NCBI GenBank assembly: GCA_964447155.1
Contig: CAYURM010000004.1
Coordinates: forward strand, 104,209 to 168,208
Direction of reading: 5' to 3'
Source: SMBSF63 sp034003545
Lineage (GTDB): Bacteria > Chloroflexota > Anaerolineae > Anaerolineales > Anaerolineaceae
DNA length: 64,000 nucleotides
Shown piece after piece: positions 33,636 through 41,954 of the stretch (position 1 is its first letter; the number at the start of each line of letters is the position of its first letter). The position numbers were made by a program, and so were the translations under genes. The notes under the pieces are model-generated. The model was not told the DNA's origin. It saw only the letters and a list, made by a program, of their open reading frames with translations, and did no database searches.

Positions 33636-34262
33636 CTATTTGCGCCCAAAATCGGCAGGAATTTCTCCCCAGTTGGCTGTATCCCATTTTAGGATTTTGT
33701 TATCGTATGAGTTGTTCTCTAACCAGTATTCAGCTTTATCGACCAGATCAAAAAGTCTGGCATTGCGATCGCTTCGTGCCAGCTTTGTGCGGCATTTTTT
33801 CTTTTTTACCCAAGACATGGCATTTACCGAATCGGAATATATTGGGTCCGTAATGCCCCTTTTACTGAAACAGGACAAAGCGTGCACTAGCGCCAGAAAT
33901 TCTCCAACATTATTCGTCCCCTGTTCAAATGGTCCTTGATGAAAGATTTGTTTGCCGCTTTTGGTGTGGACGCCGCGATACTCTACCGGGCCAGGATTGC
34001 CGCTGCACGCAGCATCAACACAATAACTCTCGGGAATTGGCCCTCCTGGGCCGAACAAAAGTTTTTGAGAAACGCCAGGCTTGCCAATGTACGCATCAGG
34101 GCTTTCTTTCCAGGCGTTTTGTGCGGAGATTTGGGTCGGAAAGCCTTTATACTTTGCTCCTTGAAATCCTTTTACCTGCGCTTCACAATCTTTCCAGGAG
34201 CTATAAATCCCGGGCTTTCGGCCTTCCCAAACAACATAAAATTTATTCCTTGTTTTGCTCAC
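33636..34262 (-). CDS. ribonuclease HI with N-terminal viroplasmin (HBD) domain
   Basis: A 208-residue protein. Residues 1-55 are the RNA/DNA hybrid-binding viroplasmin domain (KFYVVWEGRKPGIYSSWKDC, then GFQGAKYKGFPT). The RNase H fold follows, with catalytic acids in YCVDAACSGNPG, NNVGEFLALVHAL and IYSDSVNAMSWV. It cleaves the RNA of RNA/DNA hybrids. The gene ends convergently with the recombinase, 124 bp apart, and is 3 bp after the HAD gene stop in the same direction. Confidence 0.92.
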   Translation of the reverse strand: MSKTRNKFYVVWEGRKPGIYSSWKDCEAQVKGFQGAKYKGFPTQISAQNAWKESPDAYIGKPGVSQKLLFGPGGPIPESYCVDAACSGNPGPVEYRGVHTKSGKQIFHQGPFEQGTNNVGEFLALVHALSCFSKRGITDPIYSDSVNAMSWVKKKKCRTKLARSDRNARLFDLVDKAEYWLENNSYDNKILKWDTANWGEIPADFGRK

Positions 34263-34265
34263 ACA

Positions 34266-35015
34266 TCATCCCTCTTGCCCCGCCAGCACTTCCAGTTTTG
34301 CTAACGCATCGGACATATTTGCATAATCTGCCAGAACAATGTTTGCTTCGCCAAATTCAACACGCTCATCATCCTGATATCCTGTGAAACGAATGCTCCA
34401 CATGCCCATGCGATTTGCACCGGCAACATCTGTGCGGCGCAAATCGCCAACATGCACAGCTTGTTGCGGTTCCACGCCAAGTCCTGATAGCGCTGCCTGA
34501 AATGGCTGTGCGGCCGGCTTACTGCTGTTGATTTCATCTGAATAGACCAGTTTTTTGAAAAATCTTAACAAGCCTTCCCGTTCCAGCAGCTTATTCAATG
34601 TTTTTCCCGAAGTAACACCAGTATCCGAAATAATTCCCAATCGATACTGCTTCGCCAATTCGGGAATCATCTCCACTACACCAGCAATCGGCTGTGTATT
34701 CCCATCCAGCACCACCTCTTCCAGCTCTTGTAAAACACGGGGTCGTATATCACCAGGGAGATCAAATTCCAGCAGAGCTTGCATAGTGTCAACCCATTCA
34801 GCCGCGCCCCACGTTCGATGCTCATTTTCCCATACATGCACCCACCTTTTCCACGCCTCTTCGATGGCTTCGATAACCTTTTCATCCGGAATGTCTGCTA
34901 ACCCGGCCTCGCGGATAGCATTCTTCACTATTAAAGTCCGGTTAGAGTTGTTTGTACGAGCACTGCGATACAGTGTCCCCCAAAAATCAAAAGTAATGGC
35001 TTGAATATTTTTCAT
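34266..35015 (-). CDS. HAD-superfamily hydrolase
   Basis: A 249-residue phosphatase-like protein. Motif I is ITFDFWGTLY (nucleophile Asp, with Trp in place of the usual second Asp), motif II IISDTGVTSG, motif III the lysine in SSKPAAQPF and motif IV VHVGDLRRTDVAGA. A helical cap lies between motifs I and II. Replacement of the general acid Asp by Trp occurs in several HAD subgroups and may reduce or redirect phosphatase activity. The substrate is unknown. Confidence 0.85.
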   Translation of the reverse strand: MKNIQAITFDFWGTLYRSARTNNSNRTLIVKNAIREAGLADIPDEKVIEAIEEAWKRWVHVWENEHRTWGAAEWVDTMQALLEFDLPGDIRPRVLQELEEVVLDGNTQPIAGVVEMIPELAKQYRLGIISDTGVTSGKTLNKLLEREGLLRFFKKLVYSDEINSSKPAAQPFQAALSGLGVEPQQAVHVGDLRRTDVAGANRMGMWSIRFTGYQDDERVEFGEANIVLADYANMSDALAKLEVLAGQEG

Positions 35016-35159
35016 TGAAGACCTCCTGCCTTTTATATTTGTTAATTAATTGTACCCGTAAATGGATTTTATTTCTTTCAAGGCTGCGAACGATCTTTGG
35101 GTTATTTCACGCCAAACAATGATTATTGGGGGAAATCCCCTGATAATTGTTAACGTTTC

Positions 35160-35188
35160 TTGATTTTGTGTGAATTTTGTGGTAAATT
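35160..35188 (+). promoter_or_regulatory. promoter of the LacI-family gene
   Basis: TTGATT (35160-35165), a 17-bp spacer and TAAATT (35183-35188). The expected start, near 35195, coincides with the first unit of the GATAAC tandem array. Confidence 0.6.
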
Positions 35189-35194
35189 AGTATT

Positions 35195-35229
35195 GATAAC
35201 GATAACGATAACGATAACGGGACGATAAC
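35195..35229 (+). repeat. GATAAC tandem array in the lacI-type 5' region
   Basis: Four perfect GATAAC hexamers in tandem (35195-35218), then GGGAC and a fifth GATAAC (35224-35229). The array sits between the promoter and the start codon at 35246. GATAACG resembles half-sites bound by LacI-family repressors, so it may be an autoregulatory operator whose strength changes with repeat number. Confidence 0.85.
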
Positions 35230-35245
35230 AGGTAAATTTTCGACA

Positions 35246-36283
35246 ATGGAAAAAAAAGTTACCATAAAAGACGTTGCCAAAATCGCAGGGGTATCTGCCC
35301 AAACTGTTTCGCGGGTGGTCAATAATCATCCAGATGTAGCGGATGAAACACGTACCAGAATCCAAAAAATTGTTAAAGATTTGGAATATAGTCCTAATAT
35401 CATAGCCCGGAGTTTAATCCAGGGAAAAACAAACACGATTGGTGTAGTTGGTTTTCGCCTGGATTATTTTGGTTCCAATACTATCCTGACTGCCATTGAA
35501 CGGAAAGCGGGCAAACTAGGGTTTTCTTTACTCCTGACTTTGATCAATGACCTTGATGAATCTAAAATTGACCCGGTATTGAATCAATTGCTTTCAAGAC
35601 AGGTAGATGGCCTGATTTGGACGTTGCCGTGGTTGAAGGACACGCAAAATCGCATTTCAGAAATCACAAAAAATTTATCTGTACCGGTCGTTTTATTGAA
35701 TCGCAAAGCATTTCCAGGGGACATTGTCGTTTGTTTGGATAATCGGCATGGTGCCCGTGTGGCAACAAAACATCTGCTGGAAAATGGATACAAGCATGTT
35801 GGCATTATTACCGGCCCTACCAATTGGTGGGAAGCAGAAGAACGTTATGAAGGTTGGCGCGAAGAAATGGGTTTTTCTATCTCTTCCCGGCAAGCTGAAA
35901 TGTTGACAGCCCATGGTGATTGGACGCCACAAAGTGGTGAGGATGCTTTATACGAATTGATAAAGAAATCACCGGATACGGATGCGGTTTTTGTAAGCAA
36001 TGATCAGATGGCGATTGGCGTATACCGTGCGGCTGGAAAACTGGGACTTCGTATTCCTGACGATTTGGGTATCGTTGGTTTTGATAACATCCCTGAAGCC
36101 GGTTTTCTCTCTCCCCCCTTGACAAGCATAGACCAACATTCTCGTTATCTAGGCGGCGGTGCTGTACAGCAAGTTGTTGAGCAAATCAAAAATCCTCAAA
36201 AGCGCAATGATGAAGAAATTGCGCCCTCTTGGGTGAAACCTGAATTAATCATACGAGAAAGTTCAACCCGGAATAATGACTAA
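35246..36283 (+). CDS. LacI-family transcriptional regulator of the galactose-type transporter
   Basis: A 345-residue repressor. The helix-turn-helix and hinge are classic: TIKDVAKIAGVSAQTVSRVV near residues 5-24, then NHPDVADETR. The sugar-binding domain follows (NTIGVVGFRLDYF, VDGLIWTLPW, DLGIVGFDNIPEA, PPLTSIDQH). It lies directly upstream of mglBAC in the same direction, 135 bp from mglB, and is inferred to control it in response to a galactoside or related sugar. No Shine-Dalgarno is obvious before the ATG. Confidence 0.92.
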   Translation: MEKKVTIKDVAKIAGVSAQTVSRVVNNHPDVADETRTRIQKIVKDLEYSPNIIARSLIQGKTNTIGVVGFRLDYFGSNTILTAIERKAGKLGFSLLLTLINDLDESKIDPVLNQLLSRQVDGLIWTLPWLKDTQNRISEITKNLSVPVVLLNRKAFPGDIVVCLDNRHGARVATKHLLENGYKHVGIITGPTNWWEAEERYEGWREEMGFSISSRQAEMLTAHGDWTPQSGEDALYELIKKSPDTDAVFVSNDQMAIGVYRAAGKLGLRIPDDLGIVGFDNIPEAGFLSPPLTSIDQHSRYLGGGAVQQVVEQIKNPQKRNDEEIAPSWVKPELIIRESSTRNND

Positions 36284-36418
36284 CTCCTTCAAGTAGTTTT
36301 ATCGAAACAAATGAGCGTAAAGCTTAGATCAAGAAAGGAGAAAAACAAAAAAATATATCACCATCCGCAGGTTCGAACCAATTGTTTACGATATGTTCAA
36401 ACAAAAAAGGAGAATTAG

Positions 36419-37510
36419 ATGAACAAGAAGTTGTGGTTAGTTGTAAGTATTTTGGTTGTGTTCGCCATGGTATTGGGCGCGTGCACCCCTGCTGTTCCCG
36501 CTGCCGAAGAGGCTGCTCCCGCTGCTGAAGAGGCCGCTCCCGCCGCCGAAGAGGCTGCTCCCGCTGCTGAACTCCCCAAGATCGGTTTCACGATCTACAA
36601 ATATGATGATAACTTCATGTCATTCGTGCGCCGTGCAATTGAAAAAGGTACCGAAGGCAAAGCCGAAATCATCATGAACGATTCCCAAAACGACCAGGCC
36701 AAGCAAAACGAGCAAGTCGACACCATGATTGCCAAAGGTGTTCAGGCTCTGGCGATCAACCTGGTTAACCCTCAGGGCGCTTCCGCGATCATCAAGAAGG
36801 CCGAAGAAGCAGGTCTGCCCGTTGTTTTCTTCAATAAAGAACCAAGTGCAGAAGATATGGCTTCCTGCGACCAGTGCTGGTACGTTGGTACCCAATCTGC
36901 TGAATCCGGAGTTATGCAGGGTCAGATTATTGTTGACACCTGGAAAGCTAACCCCGAATGGGACAAGAACGGCGACGGCGTTTTACAATACGTTTTGTTG
37001 AAGGGCGAACCCGGACATCCTGACGCCGAAGCACGCACCAAATTTGCAGTTGATACCATTACCGAAGCTGGCATCGCAGTTGAAGAACTGGAACTCCAGA
37101 CCGGTATGTGGGACAGCATCAAGGGCAAGGAACTCATGGATGCATGGCTGGCCAAACATGGCGAAGGGATTGAATATGTGATTGCCAATAACGATGCCAT
37201 GGCGCTCGGTGCGATCAATTCCTTGCAGGCCGAAGGCTACTTTGAAGGCGATAAATTCATGCCGGTCGTCGGTGTGGATGCTATCCCCGATGCCCTCGAG
37301 CAGATCAAAGCCGGCACCCTCGTCGGTACTGTCTTGAACGATGCTGCAAATCAGGGTGGTGCCACCGTTGATTTGGCGCTAAACGTTGCTATGGGCAGAG
37401 ACCCCTTATATGGCACCAAATGGACGCTGGATGATGTTAAAGCAGTTCGTGTTCCGTATCTTGGCATCACCATGGACAACATTACGGTTGCCGAAGAAAG
37501 CTACAAATAG
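36419..37510 (+). CDS. mglB: galactose/glucose-type ABC transporter substrate-binding lipoprotein
   Basis: A 363-residue lipoprotein (MVLGAC lipobox near residue 24). A linker of four EEAAPAA-type repeats follows the lipid anchor, then the periplasmic-binding-protein fold: IGFTIYKYDDNFM, VDTMIAKGVQALAINLVNP, the calcium-loop-like DKNGDGVLQYVLLKGEPGH, ANNDAMALGA and VVGVDAIPDA. These match MglB, which binds D-galactose and D-glucose. Codon use in this gene is strongly C/G-ended (AAGAAG, GCTGCTCCC), unlike its neighbours, consistent with high expression. AAAGGAG precedes the ATG. Confidence 0.9.
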   Translation: MNKKLWLVVSILVVFAMVLGACTPAVPAAEEAAPAAEEAAPAAEEAAPAAELPKIGFTIYKYDDNFMSFVRRAIEKGTEGKAEIIMNDSQNDQAKQNEQVDTMIAKGVQALAINLVNPQGASAIIKKAEEAGLPVVFFNKEPSAEDMASCDQCWYVGTQSAESGVMQGQIIVDTWKANPEWDKNGDGVLQYVLLKGEPGHPDAEARTKFAVDTITEAGIAVEELELQTGMWDSIKGKELMDAWLAKHGEGIEYVIANNDAMALGAINSLQAEGYFEGDKFMPVVGVDAIPDALEQIKAGTLVGTVLNDAANQGGATVDLALNVAMGRDPLYGTKWTLDDVKAVRVPYLGITMDNITVAEESYK

Positions 37511-37519
37511 TATATAATT

Positions 37520-37553
37520 ATCAGGTGGAGATGTAAGTACATCTCCACCTGAT
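37520..37553 (+). promoter_or_regulatory. 16-bp hairpin between mglB and mglA
   Basis: ATCAGGTGGAGATGTA (37520-37535) and TACATCTCCACCTGAT (37538-37553) are exact inverse complements separated by 2 nt. A U-poor sequence follows, so this is more likely an mRNA-stabilising or partial-termination structure that keeps mglB message abundant than a full terminator. Confidence 0.75.
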
Positions 37554-37589
37554 TTGGTGTCATCAACAAGCAGGTTTATAAGGAAAAAC

Positions 37590-39098
37590 ATGAGTACTGT
37601 TAATGACATGGATTTATTGGAAATGCAACAAATTTCCAAATCCTTCCCCGGCGTTAAAGCCCTTGACCAGGTAAGTCTGCATATCCGCAGGGGCAGTGTG
37701 CATGCACTCGTTGGAGAAAATGGTGCGGGCAAATCAACTTTGATGAAATGCCTTTTTGGCATCTATTCCAGAGATGAAGGAAATATTTTGCTGGAAGGAA
37801 AAAAAGTAGAATTCAATTCCGCAAAACAAGCGCTTGACCACGGCGTATCAATGGTCCACCAGGAACTTAACCAGGTGCAGCAAACCCGCATTATGGATAA
37901 TATTTGGCTCGGACGTTTCCCCCGCAAGGGTTTGTTTATCGATGAAGATAAGATGTACCAGGACACACTGGATATTTTCAAAACACTTGATATTGATCTT
38001 GATCCCCGTACAACTGTTGCAGACCTTTCTGTTTCTGAAAGCCAAATGGTAGAAATTGCTAAAGCTGTTTCTTATGATTCGCGCATCATTGTGATGGATG
38101 AACCTACTTCCTCGCTGACCGAGAATGAGGTAAATCATCTCTTCAGAATTATCCGCTCGCTCCGCGACCGCGGCGCAGGTATCATCTATATTTCTCATAA
38201 AATGGAAGAGATTTTAACCATTGCTGATGAAGTCACTGTTATGCGTGATGGTCAATGGATTGCAACAAAAAAGGCGGAAGAAATCACCATTGAGGAAATT
38301 ATCAAACTCATGGTTGGACGAGATCTGACAAATCGCTTCCCTAAAAAAACACACTCCCCTGGTGGTGAAATTTTACAGGTTTTGAATTTCACTACAGAAG
38401 AAGAACGATCTGTACAAGAGGTATCCTTCACCCTGCGCAAGGCTGAAATCCTTGGCGTTGCCGGGCTGGTCGGTTCCCAGCGAACAGAATTAGTCGAAGC
38501 AATTTTCGGCCTTTCACGTCTGGCTTCCGGCCAATTGATCATGAATGGTGAAGAAATCGAAAATTCCCATCCACAAAAAGCCATTGAAAATGGTTTTGCA
38601 TTGGTGACAGAAGAGCGCCGAACAACAGGTATTTTTAATGTTGCCACGATTCGCTTTAACAGCACTATCGCGAATATGGATAAATATGTAACGCGTTACA
38701 GATTATTGAATGACCGTGCAAGAACTAGTGACACCGATTGGGCAATTGAGAGCTTGCGCATCAAAACACCCACACAGAAAACACGTATTGAATCGCTGTC
38801 TGGGGGTAATCAGCAAAAGGTGATTTTAGGACGCTGGCTATTGACAGAGCCTGAAATCCTTTTGATGGACGAACCCACTCGCGGTATTGATGTCGGTGCA
38901 AAATATGAAATCTATCAACTAATGCTTGACCTGGCAAATGAAGGTAAGGCAATTATCATGGTGTCCTCCGAAATGCCTGAACTACTAGGGATTACTGATC
39001 GCATCCTTGTAATGAGTAACGGCAAGCTGGCAGGTATTGTAGACACCGCGACAACTACTCAGGAAGAGATCCTCACACTCGCTGCAAAATTTATTTAA
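37590..39098 (+). CDS. mglA: galactose-type sugar ABC transporter ATPase (two ABC domains)
   Basis: A 502-residue tandem ATPase. Domain 1 has Walker A GENGAGKSTLMK, signature LSVSESQMVEIAKAV and Walker B IIVMDEPTSSLTE. Domain 2 has the degenerate P-loop GLVGSQRTELVEAIFG typical of this class, signature LSGGNQQKVILGRWL and LLMDEPTRGIDVG. Start 37590 (MSTVNDMDLLEM) has AAGGA 6 bp upstream. Confidence 0.93.
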   Translation: MSTVNDMDLLEMQQISKSFPGVKALDQVSLHIRRGSVHALVGENGAGKSTLMKCLFGIYSRDEGNILLEGKKVEFNSAKQALDHGVSMVHQELNQVQQTRIMDNIWLGRFPRKGLFIDEDKMYQDTLDIFKTLDIDLDPRTTVADLSVSESQMVEIAKAVSYDSRIIVMDEPTSSLTENEVNHLFRIIRSLRDRGAGIIYISHKMEEILTIADEVTVMRDGQWIATKKAEEITIEEIIKLMVGRDLTNRFPKKTHSPGGEILQVLNFTTEEERSVQEVSFTLRKAEILGVAGLVGSQRTELVEAIFGLSRLASGQLIMNGEEIENSHPQKAIENGFALVTEERRTTGIFNVATIRFNSTIANMDKYVTRYRLLNDRARTSDTDWAIESLRIKTPTQKTRIESLSGGNQQKVILGRWLLTEPEILLMDEPTRGIDVGAKYEIYQLMLDLANEGKAIIMVSSEMPELLGITDRILVMSNGKLAGIVDTATTTQEEILTLAAKFI

Positions 39099-39111
39099 GG
39101 AAGGTTCAATA

Positions 39112-40146
39112 ATGAAAAATCCTAAAAAGACTTCTGGTGTTTTCAGTGGGAAAAAGATCGGCAACTTTATTGTTGACAATGCGATTATTTTTGTGTTGAT
39201 GTTATTGCTAATTGTCATCATTATCGCTGAACCTTCTTTCATCTCTTTTAGAAATCTTAAAAACATTTTGTCCCAGGCTTCAACACGTCTCATCTTCGCG
39301 TTAGGTGTAGGTGGCATCATCATCGCCAAAGGGACAGACCTTTCGTTGGGACGCCAGGTTGGTCTGGCAGCGGTAATTTCAGCATCCCTTCTTCAGGCGC
39401 CGGGTTATGCTTATCGCATGTATCCAGATCTGGCAGAGTTACCCATCATTGCTCCCGTTATATTGGTAATGCTTATAACAGCATTTTTTAGTGCCATTAA
39501 TGGTTTCGTAATTGCCCGTTTGAAGGTTGATCCCTTTGTTGCCACGCTGGGTATGATGATTATTGTCTACGGCGTAACTTCTATTTACTTTGACCGCCCT
39601 CCTTACGGTGCTCAGCCCATTGGAGGCCTCAGTGACAAGTTCGCCAACTTTGCTCAGGGAGCAATAAACATAGGAAGTTTTGCTATTCCTTATTTGATTA
39701 TCTACGCCACCCTCATAACAGCGTTAATTTACGTCCTTTGGAACAAAACCAAGTTTGGCAAAAATATGTATGCGATCGGCGGTAATATTGAAGCTGCGAC
39801 AGTTTCTGGCGTAAATGTCTTCAAATATTTGATGATGGTCTACATTCTGGCTGGGCTGTTGTATGGATTAGGTGGTTCGCTGGAAGCGGCCCGCATCGGT
39901 AGTGCGACCAACAATACCGGTAATGGCTATGAGCTGGATGCGATTTCAGCCTGCATTGTGGGTGGGTTGTCTTTCAATGGCGGTATCGGTTCTGTGGGGG
40001 GAATTATTTTCGGTACCTTGATTTTCCAGGTTATCGCTTATGGTCTTTCTTTCATAGGTATTAACCCCTACCTGCAATACATTATCAAAGGTTTGATTAT
40101 TATTATTGCTGTCGCAATTGATTCTTATAAATACCGAATGAAATAA
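39112..40146 (+). CDS. mglC: galactose-type sugar ABC transporter permease
   Basis: A 344-residue permease with about ten membrane segments. The family motif for the ATPase coupling is seen in AIGGNIEAATVSGVNV, and GTDLSLGRQVGLAAVISASL and FVATLGMMIIVYGVTSIYF are typical of MglC/RbsC. The AAGGAAGG ribosome site lies 8 bp before the ATG, and a strong terminator follows, closing the operon. Confidence 0.93.
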   Translation: MKNPKKTSGVFSGKKIGNFIVDNAIIFVLMLLLIVIIIAEPSFISFRNLKNILSQASTRLIFALGVGGIIIAKGTDLSLGRQVGLAAVISASLLQAPGYAYRMYPDLAELPIIAPVILVMLITAFFSAINGFVIARLKVDPFVATLGMMIIVYGVTSIYFDRPPYGAQPIGGLSDKFANFAQGAINIGSFAIPYLIIYATLITALIYVLWNKTKFGKNMYAIGGNIEAATVSGVNVFKYLMMVYILAGLLYGLGGSLEAARIGSATNNTGNGYELDAISACIVGGLSFNGGIGSVGGIIFGTLIFQVIAYGLSFIGINPYLQYIIKGLIIIIAVAIDSYKYRMK

Positions 40147-40165
40147 GAAGTCTTGGATTCAAGTC

Positions 40166-40208
40166 ATACAGCGAGACCGGATTGAAGTTTTGTCTCGCTG
40201 TATTTTTT
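40166..40208 (+). terminator. intrinsic terminator of mglBAC
   Basis: ATACAGCGAGAC (40166-40177) pairs with GTCTCGCTGTAT (40192-40203), a perfect 12-bp stem with a 14-nt loop, followed by TTTTT. Confidence 0.93.
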
Positions 40209-40280
40209 AAGTGTTTTCTCTTTAATAATGCGCTTGTTAGAATATTATGGCTATGCGCATATTTATGTTTTGGGCATCTG

Positions 40281-40289
40281 TGGTATACT
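40281..40289 (+). promoter_or_regulatory. extended -10 promoter of the DEAD-box gene
   Basis: TGGTATACT at 40281-40289, identical to the element before the recombinase gene. Transcription from about 40296 would give a leader of about 195 nt. Confidence 0.6.
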
Positions 40290-40341
40290 TATTTGTCTTC
40301 GTTGAATATAGATAGCGATTATCCGAAATGCTCTTCAACAT

Positions 40342-40430
40342 ACCAGGGTTTTCCCCCCTGGTTTTATTATGTAAATTACCGCTCTTGTTTTCATTCATTG
40401 GTATTTACCCCATTGCGGGGAAAAGAGCGG
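40342..40430 (+). promoter_or_regulatory. structured 5' leader of the DEAD-box helicase gene
   Basis: Two stems follow one another in the leader. ACCAGGG/CCCTGGT (40342-40348, 40356-40362) is followed by TTTATT and looks like a weak terminator. CCGCTCTT/AAGAGCGG (40379-40386, 40423-40430) encloses CCCC/GGGG (40408-40411, 40417-40420). Cold-inducible DEAD-box genes in other bacteria have long structured leaders, so temperature- or helicase-dependent control is plausible but unproven. Confidence 0.6.
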
Positions 40431-40489
40431 CTGCTGCACAGTGTTTTTGCAGTTGAATAACAACAAAAATACCAATTTAAGGAAAAATA

Positions 40490-41743
40490 GTGGATTTCAA
40501 TACATTCTCTCTTCACCCGCAAATTAACGCGGGCGTTTCAAAAGCTGGTTATACTTCACCCACCCCTATTCAAAAACAAACCATCCCTGTCATTCTTGGA
40601 GGAAACGATGTGCTTGGGCTGGCACAAACCGGAACTGGAAAAACAGCTGCCTTTGTCCTGCCTATCTTACAACAATTAATGAAAGGTCCTCGCGGTAAAC
40701 TGCGCGCCCTCATCCTTGCCCCTACCCGTGAATTGGCAGAGCAAACACACACTGCCATAACTCAGCTTGGTCATCAAACTGGCTTGCGCAGCATCACCGT
40801 TTACGGCGGTGTCAGTGCACAGCCCCAAATCAAAGGCCTGCGGCAAGGCATTGATATCGTAGTAGCCTGCCCAGGAAGATTGCTGGATTTGCACAGCCAA
40901 AAGGCGATTGATTTACGCAATATCGAAATACTCGTTCTGGATGAAGCTGACCAAATGTTTGATATGGGCTTTTTACCGGATATTCGGAGAATTATCGCTG
41001 CTGTTCCCCGAAAACGCCAAACGTTACTGTTTTCCGCAACCATGCCGAGTCAAATTCGATCGCTGGCAACAGAAATGTTGCATGATCCCGTAACAGTGGA
41101 GATTAGTATCACCCAGCCGTTAAAATCTATCAGCCATGCCATGTACAAGACAGAACAAACCCAAAAACGCGATGTACTGCTGAATCTTCTTTATGATAGC
41201 GGGGATGGGCAGGTATTAATTTTCACCCGCACGAAACATCGCGCAAAAAAACTGGCGCATCAGCTGATTAAAGATGATATTTCTGCCATAGCGCTGCAGG
41301 GAAATATGTCTCAAAACCAGCGTCAGTCCGCCATGGAAAAATTCCGCAAAGGTCGCGTAAAAGTAATGGTGGCAACGGACATCGCCGCACGGGGGATTGA
41401 TGTTTCACAAGTGTCGCACGTAATCAACTACGATTTACCCAATACGGCTGAAGCCTACACCCATCGGACTGGGCGTACAGGCCGCATGGAACGGCTTGGT
41501 ACAGCCATATCATTTGTGACCCACGAAGACGAAAAGATGGTGCGCATGATTGAAAAGACCATGGGCAAGAAATTGGATCGCCTTGAAATGAAAGGGTTTG
41601 ATAACCGCCCTGACCAGACCGGCTTGTCCCCCCGAGGAAATACTGGCGGCAAGTCCACACCAAAACCTAAATTCCGTAATTCACACTCCCGATCCTCTGA
41701 TTCCCAAAGAAGGGAAACCACCCTCAAGAAGCGGCACACTTAA
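40490..41743 (+). CDS. DEAD-box ATP-dependent RNA helicase
   Basis: A 417-residue RhlE/DeaD-like helicase starting at GTG with AAGGA upstream. All motifs are visible: the Q motif GYTSPTPIQKQT, motif I AQTGTGKT, Ia PTRELAEQ, II VLDEADQM, III SATMPSQ, IV ILIFTRTKHRA-type VLIFTRTKH, V ATDIAARGIDV and VI HRTGRTGR. The C-terminal 45 residues are basic, Ser/Arg/Lys-rich and probably bind RNA non-specifically. It unwinds RNA duplexes, typically in ribosome assembly or mRNA decay. Confidence 0.94.
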   Translation: MDFNTFSLHPQINAGVSKAGYTSPTPIQKQTIPVILGGNDVLGLAQTGTGKTAAFVLPILQQLMKGPRGKLRALILAPTRELAEQTHTAITQLGHQTGLRSITVYGGVSAQPQIKGLRQGIDIVVACPGRLLDLHSQKAIDLRNIEILVLDEADQMFDMGFLPDIRRIIAAVPRKRQTLLFSATMPSQIRSLATEMLHDPVTVEISITQPLKSISHAMYKTEQTQKRDVLLNLLYDSGDGQVLIFTRTKHRAKKLAHQLIKDDISAIALQGNMSQNQRQSAMEKFRKGRVKVMVATDIAARGIDVSQVSHVINYDLPNTAEAYTHRTGRTGRMERLGTAISFVTHEDEKMVRMIEKTMGKKLDRLEMKGFDNRPDQTGLSPRGNTGGKSTPKPKFRNSHSRSSDSQRRETTLKKRHT

Positions 41744-41774
41744 ATCGTCCATATAGGCTTTCAATGTATTTCTA

Positions 41775-41803
41775 TTGACCGGAAAGAAAAGATGGGGTAA
41801 ACT
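41775..41803 (+). promoter_or_regulatory. promoter of the metB-lysC operon
   Basis: TTGACC (41775-41780), a 17-bp spacer and TAAACT (41798-41803). Transcription would begin at about 41809-41811, that is, at the first base of the Met-rich leader ORF or next to it. Confidence 0.75.
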
Positions 41804-41810
41804 CGACCCA

Positions 41811-41930
41811 ATGAACACGCTATCCGTTTTGATGAACGCAATAATGATTTCTACGATGTCAGTGATGATGTCTATGGCTATGCGCAGATTCATAGTACGG
41901 GCAGCTCGTTCACCCAGAACGACTTGTTGA
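41811..41930 (+). CDS. methionine-rich leader peptide (39 aa) of metB-lysC
   Basis: A 40-codon ORF, below the usual gene-calling limit. It reads MNTLSVLMNAIM, then ISTMSVMMSMAM, then RRFIVRAARSPRTTC and TGA. Eight of the first 24 codons are ATG (positions 1, 8, 12, 16, 19, 20, 22, 24), and none of the last 15. The downstream genes make cystathionine and aspartyl phosphate for methionine synthesis. The segment CGGGCAGC (41898-41905, codons 30-32) can pair over 8 bp with GCTGCCTG in the terminator's 5' arm; it begins about 15 nt after the last Met codon, just outside a ribosome stalled there. This is the layout of a Met-responsive transcription attenuator. No Shine-Dalgarno is needed if the mRNA is leaderless as the promoter suggests. 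Confidence 0.82.
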   Translation: MNTLSVLMNAIMISTMSVMMSMAMRRFIVRAARSPRTTC

Positions 41931-41954
41931 GCTGAGCGATTTTCAGCATCTCCA

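Noticed and set aside
32383..35015. A mobile island made of recombinase, RNase H and HAD genes
   Set aside because: No flanking repeats, attachment site or composition change was found, and the genes converge instead of forming a unit.
36370..36379. GGTTCGAACC, resembling a tRNA T-loop
   Set aside because: No acceptor, anticodon or D arms can be folded around it; it is an isolated 10-bp palindrome in the mglB leader.
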